A stretch of 64,000 nucleotides of DNA from Artemia franciscana (lineage: Eukaryota > Arthropoda > Branchiopoda > Anostraca > Artemiidae), in contig NW_027063627.1 in assembly GCF_032884065.1 (NCBI RefSeq), positions 110,001 to 174,000 of the forward strand, written 5' to 3'. The position numbers and the translations under genes are program-made. The first letter of the stretch is position 1. Every line of letters begins with the position of its first letter. Of this stretch, positions 38,050 to 50,330 are shown piece by piece. The notes beneath the pieces were generated by a model, which worked only from the letters and a program-made list of their open reading frames with translations, was not told the origin of the DNA and searched no databases.

Positions 38050-41010
38050 ATTTGACAGCCTGCACTCATGAAGCGTGTTTCAATATAATTTGGCATACCC
38101 ATCCCGAAAATTATATGAAAATGTCTCCTTGATACCCTTTGCAGTAGAATCAAAAGTAGTGGTAGAAATAGTAGGGGTAGTATATATATAGCACCTTTTG
38201 TTCAGTTCATTTCCCTTTAAACGCAAAAAAAGTTTCAGCTTAACAGTCTAAGGTGTTCCTAAGATATAGCTGTTACAGCCTTTTAATAACCTACATCCAC
38301 ATAGTGTGTATCGGTTTAGTTCTCTATTTTCTTCAACATTCCCTGTAATTCCCTGTAATGTTTCACTGTAATAATCTTAGCTTTAGTAGTACTTCTAGTC
38401 ATCGTAGTGGCAGTTGTAGCAGTAGCAGTCATAGTAGTAGTAGTTTAAGTAGGAGTAGTAGCATTAGCGTTATTGGTTGTTGAAGTATATACATTTTGCC
38501 TTGTTAAACATCCTTCTTAATATGTTCTGAAATTTCCAACTTAATACCCTAGACCATTACTGGGATACTGCTGGTACACTCCTTTGATAACCTGCTTGTA
38601 CAAAGTACGTTTTTATCGACATCCTCCAAAGCATTCACTGAAAGTTCCAACTTTCCATTCTTGGCCTCAGTAATAGTAGTCGTAGCAATAATAGTAATAA
38701 GTAACAGAAGTACCAGCAGTAGTAGCCGTAGCAGTATGTATAGAGGGATCCCTGAGAGTTTCACCCCAATATTCCTTCACCTTGGTAGAAGTAGTAGTCG
38801 TACCAGTCATGATAGTAGCAATAGCGTCAACACATACACACACACGCGAACACACACACGCACACACACACACACACACACGCGAACACACACACGCACA
38901 CACACACACACACACAAAAAAAAATCATAACCAAGATCAATCATAGAACAAAATAACAAATAACTATGGATTGACAGTCTAATATACATATATTGATATT
39001 TATTCCTTAAAGTCTAAGTATTCTTTGATTTAATAAAGTTGAAAAAGAGACAACATCTAAAATGTATTTTGTTTTCAGTAAAGTGATGGTAATTTGATGG
39101 CCTGCACACATAAATCTTGTTTCAATTTAATTTGGCATACCCCTCCACAACATTCTATGAAAATGTCTCCTTGATACCCTTAGCAGTAGTATCAGAAGTA
39201 GTAGTAGAAACAGTGGGGGTAGTATACATATAGTACCTTTAGGTCAGTTCATCTACCTTAAAACGCAATAAAAGTTTCAAGTTAACACTTTAAACTGTTC
39301 CTGAGATATCGTTTTAACGACCTTTTAATAAACTGCATTCACATACTGCGTATCAGTTTAGTTCACTATTTTCTTCAACATTCCCTAAAAGTTTCACTAA
39401 AATGCCCTTAGCTTTAGTAGTACTGTAGTAGTCGACGTAGTAGTAGTTGTAGCAGTAGCAGTCATAGTAGTAGTAGTTGAAGTAGGAGTAGTAGTAGTAG
39501 TGTTATTAGTCGTAGCAGTATATACATTTTGCCTAGTAAAATGTCCCACTTAATATGTTCCCATGACCATCCCTGGGGTACTGCGTATACGCTCCTTTGA
39601 TAACCTGCTTGTACAGAGTTTGATCATCCCCCTGATCATTCCTTTAAATTTCCAACTTAATACACGTAGTAATTCTTGAGTTTCTTCCTTTTGACAACTA
39701 GTATGCCTATAACAAGATTTGATTTAGTTCAACTTTACCCTCAACATTCTCTGAAAGCTCCACTTGAATACCATTTGTCTTTTTGAACACTAAAGGTCAA
39801 ACATGTCCTCTTTCCCGAAAACAAATACTATGTATATACAATGAAAAAATTGCGTTTAGAGTCCTTGTTCTAAGGGCTGTGGGGGGATGACAGCGTTAAT
39901 ATCCCCAGAGACATGGTTACTGGACCTTTCAACTATGCACAACAAAATGTAAATCTCATAAGTTTTATTGGATGTGTTTAGAGAATTAATGAGCTTGGGA
40001 GGGGGCTGATTGCCCTCCAATTTCTTTTGACTCTTAAAATGGAAATTGGAACTTATATAGCTTTTCGCTTAATTGACCTCCCTCCCCCCAAAAAACATTC
40101 CCTAAGATTTTCACCTTAATACCCTTAGCCTGATTAGTTACAGTAATCGCAGTAACGACATAGTGCCTTTTGCTCAGTTCAAAATCTACCACAACATACC
40201 CTGAAAGTTCCAACTTAATACTGCGATCCGTTCCTAAGATATAGCAGTTACACCCTTTTGACAGTCTTTGTGCTCATAGTTTGTTTGGATTTAGTTCAAC
40301 ATTCACTAAAACACCCCTTGAAAGCTTCATCTTAAAATCCTTAGCTTCAGTAGTACCAATAGTGGTAGTAGTAGGAGCAGCGTTAATAGCAGTATACACA
40401 AAGCACCTTTGGTTTTTTTTTTAACATGCCCCTCAACACACCCCAAGGTTTCAATTTAATACCATAAACCATCCATGAGGCATTGCTGACGCGTCCTCTT
40501 GACAACTTGTATGCGCATAGTGTGCTTTGATTTAGTTCGACGTTGTTTCAACATTTCCAAAATTTTTACCTTAGGACCTTTAGCTATAGTAGCAGTAGTG
40601 CCAATAGGAATAGTAGAAGCAGTAGCAGTAGAATTAGTAGTGGCCTTACCTTTAGTGGCAGTATTAATAGTAGTAGTTGTAACAGTAGTAGTAGTAGTAG
40701 GATGCAAATTTTGCCACTTGTTTAGTCCAACATCCGCCAAAAAAAAAAAACACTAAGTTTCAACTTTACACACCAGGTCGTTCCTAAGATATCGCTAATA
40801 TGCCCTTTTGACAACCTGGACCCAGTCGGCCTGTTGAAATTCAGTTCAACTCCCTCTTCAGTATTTTCTGAAAATTTCACATTCACGCTTAGCCATAGCT
40901 GTAATAGTAGTCACAATAGCAGTAGTAGGAGTACTAGTAGCACTAGTTGCAAGACTAGTAGCGGTATTAACGGTAAAAACACTAGCACTCGTAGCAGCAG
41001 TAGCGTGAAC
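38050..41010 (+). repeat. Family D array: AGT-triplet tandem repeat (second block)
   Basis: The same units as at 32-35 kb, with TAGTAGTAGTTGTAGCAGTAG tracts near 38400, 38690, 39190, 39430, 40360, 40600, 40680 and 40900. A segment from AATTTGGCATACCC through AGTTTCACT occurs twice (38090-38470 and 39110-39510), a duplication of about 1,020-bp offset that spans the CA-linked repeat. A family B copy lies at 39870-40060. Overlapping open frames are triplet artefacts. Confidence 0.65.
38838..39085 (+). repeat. (CA)n-linked dispersed repeat, copy 2
   Basis: A CA tract of about 80 bp with ACACGCGAACACAC interruptions, followed by the same ACAAATAACTATGGATTGAC / GTTTTCAGTAAAGTGA block as copy 1 at 35.8 kb. 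Confidence 0.7.
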
Positions 41011-42147
41011 ATATTCCCTTTTGGTCAATTGAACGGGCTATCCCCTTCTCCTGTTACCACCGCTCATCATGCTATAAGTTTTAGTGTTCTTTCGAAAGCA
41101 TATATGAAATATAGTTAAAAGGGAAATTGCGTATCTTCTATTTACGATAGCCTTTTAGAGCATCTGAATAGAAAACTGTATTGTTTAAAGGAAAATCCAC
41201 TTCAATAAGCTTTTTTGTTCTTAAGGCATTATAAAAAGTTATGTTTATCATATTCCAATTGCCTTTGTTTCAACAGTCATTCTTCAAGCATTGGGGACAA
41301 AAATTCAGGCATTAGCGTAAAGAGCAGGAGTTGCGGGGCAGCCTCCCTCATACATTGAACAATCTCTGTTCGCTTTAAGTTTCAATGTCGCTCTTTGCTA
41401 TCATTTAAGAAAAAAATTACTGAATAATTTTTAGAACCGTGGTAGTAGCAATCGTGGTGGGATTAGTCATGGTAGAGGCGTTCTTCATAATAATATTGGG
41501 TTTCCATATTACAAAATTAACCACAGGCTTGTAATTAACAGCATAACTGAATTCATAAAAGCTTTGCGTCGAACATCTATGCGAAATTTAAGATAGTTTC
41601 TTCAGCTTTAGTTAGTTTGTTTGTTTTGTTTTTTAAAAGAGGGTGTAAAAAAGTTTTGCTGTAATTTTTGGGGAGTCAGCTGAAGGTTTGTCAAGTTTAA
41701 AAAACTATGAGAGCCAGTTAACGCGCGGCACAGATGGTGGAAGTGTCAAATGTGTCGCGAGTAAGTGCCACATCTAGAAGTACATCAGGTGGTAGAAACT
41801 ATGTAACCCCTCGATGTTGACCTATTTTTACTGTAGTAAAACACACCTCTGCATAAAAACAAAACTGAAAAAATACGAATAGATGCAAACGAAGGAGCAC
41901 CCACTTTTCGCTACCTGGTGTACATCTCGGAACGCTGCGTGTATCGCAAAGCTCCGCCACGCTTGCCACAGGTTCTGCGACCTTCTGTAAGTTTCCCCCG
42001 TACTTCGCAGATTTTAACCACGCTTAGAACAACACGACCTGGTATATGCGATTTTTGAATGTGAACGCCCCCCTCGGATGCAAAACCCTATTTTATGTCT
42101 TCTTGAGCTATTCAATTTTGCAACCAAACCACTCAATTCCGAGCTAG
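41011..42147. other. Intronic stretch without recognised gene
   Basis: There is a family C fragment near 41330-41420 (TCTCTGTTCGCTTTAAGTTT, ATGTCGCTC). The GC-richer stretch at 41880-42070 has no coherent frame. Nothing further could be supported. Confidence 0.45.
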
Positions 42148-42670
42148 AATAGGAAAATAATTCCGCAAAGCAAGATTAGAATATAGGAAGGTACAGTAAT
42201 GACGGTGGTCAAATATGGCTCTGAAGCATGGGCGCTCCGAAAAGCGGACAAAGATTTACTAGATATTTTCCAGAGAAATTGACAACGAATTGCTCTGGGT
42301 ACCCGGCTGACTGACCGTATTTTAAACAGTAGACTGTACGAAAGGTGTGGTTCAATCCCGCTTTCTAGGGCTATAATGACAGATAGGTTGAGATGGCTAG
42401 GGCACGTTCTGCGGATGAAGGATGACAGATTGCCGAAGATTGTCCTTTTCGGCACATAATCTAGGGCTAAACGGAAAGCAGGTCGTACGCGTCTGGGGGG
42501 GAGGATGTCATAAAGAAAGATTTGAAGGAAATGAGAGCTTTCTGGGAGGGTGTAAAGAGGAAGGCTTTGAATAGATTGGGGTGGAGGAGGGACGTGCGTA
42601 GCTGTGTTGGAATCAGGCAACTTGATGCTGCGGTGAGTTTTTAGTAGTAGTCGTAGTAGTAGTAGCAATT
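42148..42670 (+). pseudogene. Non-LTR retrotransposon 3' fragment with (GTA)n tail (family 2, second copy)
   Basis: Colinear with 900-1402. The order is AAGATTAGAATAT, GGTCAAATATGGCTCTGAAG, CAGAGAAATTGACAACGAAT, GTGTAAAGAGGAAGGC and GGTGGAGGAGGGACGTGCG, ending in GTAGTAGTCGTAGTAGTAG at about 42640-42668. Frameshifts are frequent, but the shared C-terminal pattern (a tail after the YGSEAW block, GHVLRMKDDRLPK-like and WEGV.REALN-like segments) is recognisable. The 5'-truncated form with a triplet tail is typical of non-LTR retrotransposition. Confidence 0.65.
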
Positions 42671-45170
42671 CCAAGCTATTAGTCACCTAAACTTAGTGTC
42701 ATTAACAACCCTGGACATTTCGTCAGATTTTCATTTATCATTGCAGAAAAAACGAAAGTTACAAGAAAACATTCAACCCTTTTTACACAGTATTTAGTTC
42801 ATTCACGTCCTTCCTCTCAACGCTCAATATTCATCTAGGACGAGAGAGAAGAGAATACAAAAACGTGCTATAATCTTGGCTGTATTCACTTAATAGTCAA
42901 CTTTATTGAGCTGGCTTGATTAGAGATTTCCCCAAGTAATGCAAGCAAGATTATGAACAGGAGCTAAGAAGGACTTTTTCTGCCAATATACATTATGAAT
43001 AGAAGAGGAGCTTCTAACAAGTTGCATAGTAATGCCAAGGGTAATGCTTGAAACCAACAGAATGATTATAAGAAATCCAGAATAAGATGCATAGCCTACT
43101 TACATAGAACAAAGAAACGAGCATTTAGGATTGATCGAAGACGAACTGAAATTTATTGCGGAAATTTTGTCAGATACGACACAAGGAACAAACAAAGTAA
43201 GGTCACTTCAGATAATATATGCAACATTGCATATAATTTGGAGGCATGGTGTCCCGAAAATTGGGCCCGGGAATGGCAAAGACCTTTTTTATTCAGCACA
43301 AAACTTTTATCTTTTAGACTTTCAGACAAAGGGACCCCAGTGTACCCATATGCTCCCATGCAAAGATAACTTAATACACAATACACAAACTAGAAGTAAA
43401 AGTTAAGGCACAAATGAAAAACCAAATATATACAAATATTGGTTCAAATGAAAAATGGACCAAAAAAGCGCTAACATAGCCTATTCTTTATTTCTGAGCA
43501 AACTGAAACTTAAAACCGCAAGTCCATGGGCGAAGCGAGTCTTAAAGCTGAAGAATAGTTTCATTTAGGGGGCAAAGTTCCCTCTCAAGAAATCAGGCCC
43601 AAAAAAGAACTAAATAATATTCGTTTCTACTCACTTGAAACTTTCAAGGGTCGTTCAAGCTGCAAGTGAGCCACATTCTTTTGTTGAAAGGGGGAAGGTA
43701 CTTATGGATCCGGAAATCGGCAGACAGATTATATATCCTTGATCAGTTTTAAGCTTATAGCGTATGTCCGTGGAACAACGGGAGCCTAACATATAAAAAC
43801 GTGTTGGGCCAGATAGGGCTCAAGAAAATAGCCCATTTTTTTCAAATGTAGATCAGCAAAATCACAGATATTTTCTAGTTGAATTTAAAGTGACATGTAG
43901 GCAAGGTCAACAGAACTGTAACGGAAATTAAAAAGAAAAAAAAAGACTATTTCTAGTTGCGGTGTCAGAAAACAGGTGCAATATTTTCGGCGTCTCTTAT
44001 GGCCTAGTCCCCCCGACATAGTACACGGCGTTTATGGTAGAACGTGACTTGTCCTTTATATATGCTTAAAATTAGCTTCTTTTAAATGAAAACTATAAAA
44101 ATCTCCATCGGTGCAAAAACAACACAAGGTCAAGATTTGGTAACACGAATTCACGAATGATAGCAATAACGATTCTGAGCACAATCCATAGTAATAGGTG
44201 CGATGCTTACAATTTGATATGATTATTCATTTCAATATCTGGTCGTTACAAGGTTGAATATGATGACTTCATTTTTCTCGTTTTACGTTGTAAATGCTAG
44301 GACACTGAACTTCTCTCGTTGAAAAGAAGGAAAGTTTTTTTTTCACAAAACAACTTTAATTTATTTTTAGTTTATTCGCCGAGCAACTTTGCATATTTGT
44401 ACCGACAAATCATTCTGTGATATTGACAATCAAATTGAATTCTACTGTGCTCCGAAAATATTTAGCAAATACATTTATCTTCACCAAATTTTATTATAAA
44501 CATTCCAAGTATTTGTGACTTAATTCATATGACAATGTTTTTTTCTGAAATTAAGGTGCTAAACGAGCCTTCCCAAAGTCGTGACCAATCTAGATTCAAT
44601 TTCACACCGGAAAATCGCAAAACGCCAATTTTTAAAAAAACTGAAGTGCCGTTTTTGTTAAAAAGTTTGCAAAACAATGAATATATGGCACAATTATTGT
44701 TTGTTTTAATAAGACAATACATGGCTCATTATTTTACTTTAAAAAACCTTTTTTTAGATTAGTCCACAGAACAAAAAACTATTTCTTTGACTAAAAATAT
44801 TTGTAATAATAATATTTTTGGCATATTTAAAAATCATATTTATTTCTGTCAGTATTTTTTCCACAGTTCTCTTTCGTTATAAAAAACAGGGAAAATAGGT
44901 AGAAAAATCGAATTTTCAAAACCCAAATTGGCAATACTTAAAGCAATCTATTAACTTTTCAATGAAGCTAAAATGCCACTTCAGGCATTAGGGGGGTTTG
45001 ATGGGGGCAATTACCGAACTTTTACTTAGGGTAATTCTCGTTTATCGATGAAAGAGATAGTTAAAATGACGCCAAATATAAATAGGATTAAGTTGATCGA
45101 TGCCACCCTTGGTGCTCCATTTAAAACCATAGGAGTGCAAGTCGACCATTGATATCTCCTGCTCACCTCC
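42671..45170. other. Intronic stretch without recognised gene
   Basis: AT-rich. At 44525-44700 it holds a dispersed repeat (ATTAAGGTGCTAAACGAGCC, GTGACCAATCTAGATTC, AAAACGCCAATTTTTAAAAA) that recurs in diverged form at 55050-55190. The open frame at 43131-43406 has no recognisable motif, and I do not call it. Confidence 0.5.
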
Positions 45171-45216
45171 CCTGTATCTACTCTTTATTTGACAATACAT
45201 TGACCCATTTACTTAC

Positions 45217-45455
45217 GTTTGAAGCTCCAACTACTTTCCAAATCCCATAGAAAATGATACTGCAACCAGAAACAGCTAACAAAGAACCCCAGCCAAGTGC
45301 TCTGAGGGCAATAGATGCGCCTGTTTCAGATAATGTGTGAGTAGGGACCAAGCCCTTTCCAAAAAATTCAGGATCTCTCTTTTTCGATAAGGCAAGCGCC
45401 GATCCAAATCCAAAGAGTACTGAAGCGCCACCAACACCGGCCAAAAATACAGTCG
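45217..45455 (-). CDS. TMEM242: TMEM242 homologue, internal exon with both membrane helices
   Basis: The exon is 239 nt: two bases completing a split codon, then 79 codons. It encodes ATVFLAGVGGASVLFGFGSA (hydrophobic helix 1), LALSKKRDPEFFGKG (the signature loop, compare SLAKKKSPEWFNKG in human), TLSETGASIALRALGWGSL (the best conserved block, ALRALGWGSL) and a second helix ending IFYGIWKVVGASN. The acceptor is a pyrimidine-rich run ending in TTTCTAG at 45456-45457. The donor GTAAGT follows AAAC. If the donor were ignored the frame would run 12 more codons to a TAG at 45178, which is intron read-through. The preceding exon, which should end in ...FL plus one G, was not found in the window. 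Confidence 0.85.
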
Positions 45456-45945
45456 CTAGAAATGCAAAGGATATTGTAGGGAAAAGGGGCGATCTTTATC
45501 TTTAATATGTTTAGAAATAAATGAAAATGCTAGCACTAAGAAAATATATTTCGCAGAATTAATCTGCCTAAAAAAAAAAACACAGAAAAACAAAGATATT
45601 CATTTTAGAATACAGTTGCTAGAAATGCAAAGGATATTGTAGGAAAAAGGGCCGATCTTTATCTTTAATATGTTTAGAAATAAATGAAAAATGCTAGTAC
45701 TAAGACAATATATTTCGCAGAATTAATCTGCCTAAAAAAAACAACAACAAAAAAAACAAAGATGAAAATTTTTAAATACAGTTGCTAGAAATGCTAAGGA
45801 TATTGTAGGGAAAAGGGACAATCTTGATCTTTAATATGTTTAGAAATAAATGAAAATGCAAGCAGTAAGAAAACAATTTTCGAAAAATTCATCTGCCACC
45901 CAAAAAAAGAAAAAAAAAGAAAAAATATACCTTTTACAAGGGTTA
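45449..45945. repeat. Tandem triplication of the intron/exon boundary of TMEM242
   Basis: Three direct copies start at 45449, 45612 and 45778 (periods 163 and 166 bp), each opening with ACAGT(C/T)GCTAGAAATG. On the minus strand every copy carries the pyrimidine run, CTAG acceptor and about 9 nt resembling the start of the exon. Only copy 1 continues into the real exon. The copies diverge mainly by small indels in A-rich tracts. Confidence 0.8.
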
Positions 45946-47330
45946 CTGACAATACTCTAAGCCGTTTTAAAGATATTGCTGGTATTTGAGACAATCAACA
46001 TTCTTAAACCTTTTGACAACCAGCATGCATACAGTGTACTTAGATTTAGTTCAGATACCCAGCAGTAACAGCAGTAGCAGTAGCAGCAATAGTGTGTATA
46101 AACTGCTTTTTGGTAAGTTAAAAAAAAAAAAATCATACCCTCAAAATTTCAATTTAATACTCTAACTGTTCCTAAGATACAGAAAAAAGGGAAACAGAAC
46201 TAGAATAACAGAAGGATTTTGATATGGAAATGCAGACACCTTTTCTGGGCTTTTCAGTCTAGGTGGCGACCAAAAGGAGCTATGCCTAAAAAGTTATTAT
46301 TTTTCTGGCCTCCAAGGTCTCGGCTTGGCTAGAGAAATTGGTCTCAAATATTATTTTTATTCAAAGGCAAATTTTAAGCTATTCTATTAAGTTGGAATTT
46401 ACATTGTAGATAACAAAGCGCAGACCGAAAGGAGATTATACAGTCTGAATATTTTCTATCAGCCGTGACCAAAATTAGCAAGAGACTTCAAATATCTTTT
46501 ATTTTGAAAAGTTCAGAAAATCAGGTTAAAATAACTTTCTTATACTATTTCACTATGGAATATTAAGGGTATCCGAACTCACTTATTAGTAGCCTACCTT
46601 AGAAAAAATTCTGAATATTCTGAAAAGACTTCGTATAGAGTTCCAGTATTTGAAACCAGTTTAAAAGTATCAACAAAACATTACTCAGTGCAAGTTTTAT
46701 TGGTAATTTATCTTAAGTATTAATCATCAGCACTTTTAAATTTTGGAACACTTCTGAAGTCAAACATCGCAGCTCCACGAGCAAAGCGGAACTACGGGGA
46801 ACAGCATCAGAAAACGGTTAAAAGAAAAACAAACGCCCGAAAAAACTGCTGGAAGAGTTAAAAGACTTGATAATGATAAATATAGTTTCATTAACTTCTA
46901 ACAAAAAAATCGAATGAATTAAAAGAGGGACATTTACAAATTAAACGGAACAGAAAATACCTGTACATGAGGATGGCTGCCCCTCTTCTACTACCCAACT
47001 GTACACTAGAGATGATGGTTTTACTGCGAGTAGTTTAGAGTACAATATGCGTAGCCAGCTGGTAATTCCAGTGTGTTACTACCGACTGCCGTTCAAAACA
47101 TCTGCCAATTATTGTATTGCTCAACACAAATGTAAATTAATGATAAAAAAGGAATTAAATTACGTAAGATTACTTTTGCTGTATAGCATTCGTTCCTGAA
47201 GCTCTGAAAAACTTCCCCTCCAGCGTAGAGAGAGGAGGATTTAGGGTTGGTAGCAATACTCGCATAGGCCTACAGGATTATTTCTGTTCGTTTAAACTTT
47301 ATTGGCTCTCTTTGCTTTCATCAGAAAAAT
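45946..47330. other. Upstream TMEM242 flank or intron: repeat fragments
   Basis: A family D fragment lies at about 45960-46190 (TTTTGACAACCAGCATGCAT, GCAGTAGCAGTAGCAGC). A strongly decayed family C copy lies at 46935-47330 (ACGGAACAGAAAATACCTGT, later TTTCTGTTCGTTTAAACTTT). I looked here for the first TMEM242 exon and found no convincing candidate. Confidence 0.5.
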
Positions 47331-47333
47331 ACT

Positions 47334-47336
<3 letters not shown>

Positions 47337-47404
<68 letters not shown>
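47337..47404. repeat. Poly(T) tract, about 67 bp
   Basis: An uninterrupted T run following TACTAATTT, i.e. a minus-strand poly(A). It is close to the end of a family C fragment. It may be a retroposon tail. Confidence 0.9.
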
Positions 47405-47408
<4 letters not shown>

Positions 47409-47877
47409 GCCAACATAAAGCACAGAGTGCTTAAGCAACCCTAGGTATCCTAAAGTAAAGAACAGTTTCGAAGAACAAACAAATCTTTACTACTTGTAAG
47501 TTTACACCTTCTTTAGGATAAGAGTTTTGAGTCTGTTTAGGCTTTGTAGTAACTCTTTAAGAAAAGTCATTATAAATGAACACAGCTAGGAGAGAGGAAG
47601 GACAAGATAGTTCATTCAGAGGGCGTTTCGGGTCTGTTCCCTTGAAACACAATTATCCAAATTATATTTCCCCTTTAAATATTGAAAAAAAGGCCTTTCC
47701 TACACACAAGTTATATGATTTAAATTAATTTATCTAGATAATAAATTACATTCGTTTAAATTCATACAAGTATCTTACATATGAACTCCAAATTATAAGG
47801 CTTCTCATAAGGATTCTTTCTCCGATGTAATATCATCTATAATTAGGATTCTTCTCAAAGAAGAATCCCTAACAATA

Positions 47878-48154
47878 TTAGTTACACTTCCTCAATTCGG
47901 ATTCCAATATACTATCAGATCCTCCCCGCCAAAACTTATTAGTTACCAAAGAAACAGTTCGAGACCAATTAGTAAAGAAAAGGAAAACAGTTTGGACAAC
48001 TATAAAAAAAACAAAAACGTTTTCCAACTTTGGAACTTGAATAGCCTTGATTAATTGGTAGATTGAAAAGACTTGTTTTCCAAGAAGGTTGAAGCTTAGT
48101 TCTTCTATTAAATCTGAGATCTGTTTCACGGGATTTAAGTGCCATGGGCTCTAG
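47878..48154 (-). CDS. Putative 3'-terminal exon of an unidentified membrane protein
   Basis: On the minus strand the acceptor CATTTTCCTCTAG is followed by an open frame of about 91 codons to TAA (SPWHLNPVKQISDLIEELSF at the start). It includes one strongly hydrophobic segment (ENVFVFFIVVQTVFLFFTNW) and a charged C-terminus ending ESELRKCN. Composition and the well-formed acceptor suggest a real exon, but I do not recognise the family and no upstream exon was matched. It lies on the same strand as TMEM242 and upstream of it, so it would be a neighbouring gene. Alternatively it could be chance. Confidence 0.3.
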
Positions 48155-48341
48155 AGGAAAATGTTTAAGCTTAAAAGGGAAAATGCGTCAAAGATTTCAA
48201 GAATACAAGTAAACTGTTCTTAAAAGAAATAAGAGAAGAGTTCAAAGCGAAATACCTTTATTTTCTTCTTTAGAAGTCACATATTCGATAAAATAATTGG
48301 ATCTTTTTTTTCAAATATGAACCATCTCGAGCTTTAACTAC

Positions 48342-48437
48342 ATGAAGTCATATTTTATTTTCTTGGGAGGCATACTTTTCTTGGCATACCTCTACTTCTA
48401 CTCATGGACGTCACTGGCGAGTGGCGAACTGAGGTGA
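48342..48437 (+). CDS. Small ORF with signal-anchor-like sequence
   Basis: ATG followed by 31 codons: MKSYFIFLGGILFLAYLYFY and SWTSLASGELR, then TGA. This is one hydrophobic helix followed by a short polar tail, as in a signal peptide or anchor. A GTGACC after CTGAG could be a weak splice donor, in which case it would be a first exon. There is no family evidence and it may be chance. Confidence 0.15.
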   Translation: MKSYFIFLGGILFLAYLYFYSWTSLASGELR

Positions 48438-48699
48438 CCCCCTAACTACACTATCTTCTTCCGAAGATAAAGTAATGTCAGATTTGTTTGATAGGTCGTC
48501 AATACTGACACCAATTCTTGATTTGATTTTTAGCAGGGTGGACCATAGTCAATGCAATAGTGTCTACTTAGTAAAGATTGATACCTCTCCCAAGTAATAT
48601 TTATTCATTTTAATTTTTCCTCGGCCCCTTCGTAGCAAAAGGGAGGCATTAAAGACATGGATGGGGCTGATTCGATCAAAATTAATAGTACTGGTGTCC

Positions 48700-50330
48700 T
48701 TTTTATGGCACTTGATATCTACCAAGTGACATATATAGCGATCGCAAATTCTATTGGTCTGTCTGTTTGTCCCGGTTTTGCTAGTTTAGGCAATTACAGG
48801 TAAGCTAGGACGATGAAATGTGGCAGGCGTATCAGGAACCAGACCAGATTAAATTAGAAACTTTCGTTTTTCTCCAATTCGATCATCTGAGGGGGGGGGG
48901 TTAAATAGGAAAAATTAGAAAAAATGAGGTATTTTTAACTTAAGAACGGGTGATCGGATCAATTTGATGTTTGGAAGTATATCGTGTCTCAAAGCTCTTA
49001 TTTTAAATACTGACCGGATCCCGTGACATTCCGGGAGAGTCGGGCGGAAACCTAAAATCTTGTAAAACGCTTAGAGTGGAGGGATCGGGATGAAACTTGG
49101 TGGGAAAAATAAGCACAAAGTCCTAGATACGTGATTGACGTAACCGGAACGGATCCGCTATCTTTGGGGAAGTTGGGGAGGGTAATTCTAGTAATTCTGA
49201 AAAATTAGAAAAAATTGGATATTTTTAACTTACGAAGGAATGATCGGATATTAATGAAATTCCATATTTAGAAGGACATCGTAACTCAGATATCCTATTT
49301 TAGATCCCGACTGGATCCAGTGTCATTGGGGGGAGAGGGGACCGAAAATCTTGGAAAACGCTTAAAGCGGAGAGATCAGGATGAAACTTGGTGGGAAGAA
49401 TAGACACAAGTCCAAGATACGTGACTGACATAACCGGACCGGATCCGCTCTCTTTGGTGAATTTGGGGGGGGGGGAGTGATTCGGAAAAATAAAAAAATG
49501 AGGCATTTTGAACTTACGAATGGGTGATCAGATTTTAATGAATTTTGATATTTAGAAGGACCTTGTGCTTTAGAACTCTCATTTTAAACACTGACCAGAT
49601 CAGGTGACATTGGGGGGAGTTGGAGGGGGAAACCGGGATGCTTGGAAAACGTGAAAATCGGGGTATCTTAAGAATGGTTGATCGGATCTTAATGAAACTT
49701 GATATATAGAAGAATCTTATGTCTTCAATGCTCCATTTTCAATTCAAATCGGATCCGGAGACATAGAGGGTTGGAGGGGGAAGCAGAAATCTTGGAAACC
49801 GGAAATCTTGGAAAACGCTTAAAGTGGAGAGACAGGGATGAAACTTGATGGGAAAAATAAGCACAAGTTATAGATACGTGATTGGCATAATTGGAACGGA
49901 TCCGTTCTCTTTGGGGGAGATGGGGTTGTTAATTTGGAAAAATTAGAAAAAATGAGGTATTTTTAACTTAAGTACGGGTGACCGGATCTTAATGAAATTT
50001 GATATTTAGATGGAACTCACGTCTCAGAGTTTTATTTCAAATCCGGATCAGATTTGTTGACATTGGAGGGAGTTGGAGGGGGAAACCGGAAATCTTGGAA
50101 AACACTTAAAGTGGAGAGATCTGGATAAAACCTGTTGGGTAGCCTTGGCGAGTGTGGTGCTTCTGACTTGAAATTGACTTGATAAAGTCGTTTTCCCCGA
50201 TTCGACCATCTGGGGGACTGAAGGGAGGGGAAAAATTAGAAAAATTGAGGTATTTTTAACTTACAAGTTGGTGAAAGGATCTAAATGAATTTTGATATTT
50301 AGAAGGACTTCGTGACTCAGAGCTCAAAAT
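48700..50330 (+). repeat. Family A repeat, copy A2
   Basis: The left end is TTTTTATGGCACTTGATATC followed by ACCAAGTGACATATATAGC, and TGTCTGTTTGTCCCGGTTTT, then about seven diverged 200-bp units. It is truncated on the right near 50325, before the CAAGTGCCAT end. Poly-G runs mark unit junctions. Confidence 0.8.

Noticed and set aside
38661..38989. Cys/Val and Thr/His repeat frames
   Set aside because: Translations of the (CA)n tract.
42144..42686. 180-codon minus-strand frame
   Set aside because: It is antisense to the family 2 non-LTR retroelement fragment, whose sense strand explains the sequence better.
43131..43406. 91-codon plus-strand frame
   Set aside because: A comparable antisense frame covers the same bases, and no motif, splice signal or homologue was recognised.
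45178..45216. Extension of the TMEM242 frame to a TAG at 45178
   Set aside because: The 12 extra codons lie after a consensus GTAAGT donor and do not match the family. The true continuation is the exon at 2309-2485.
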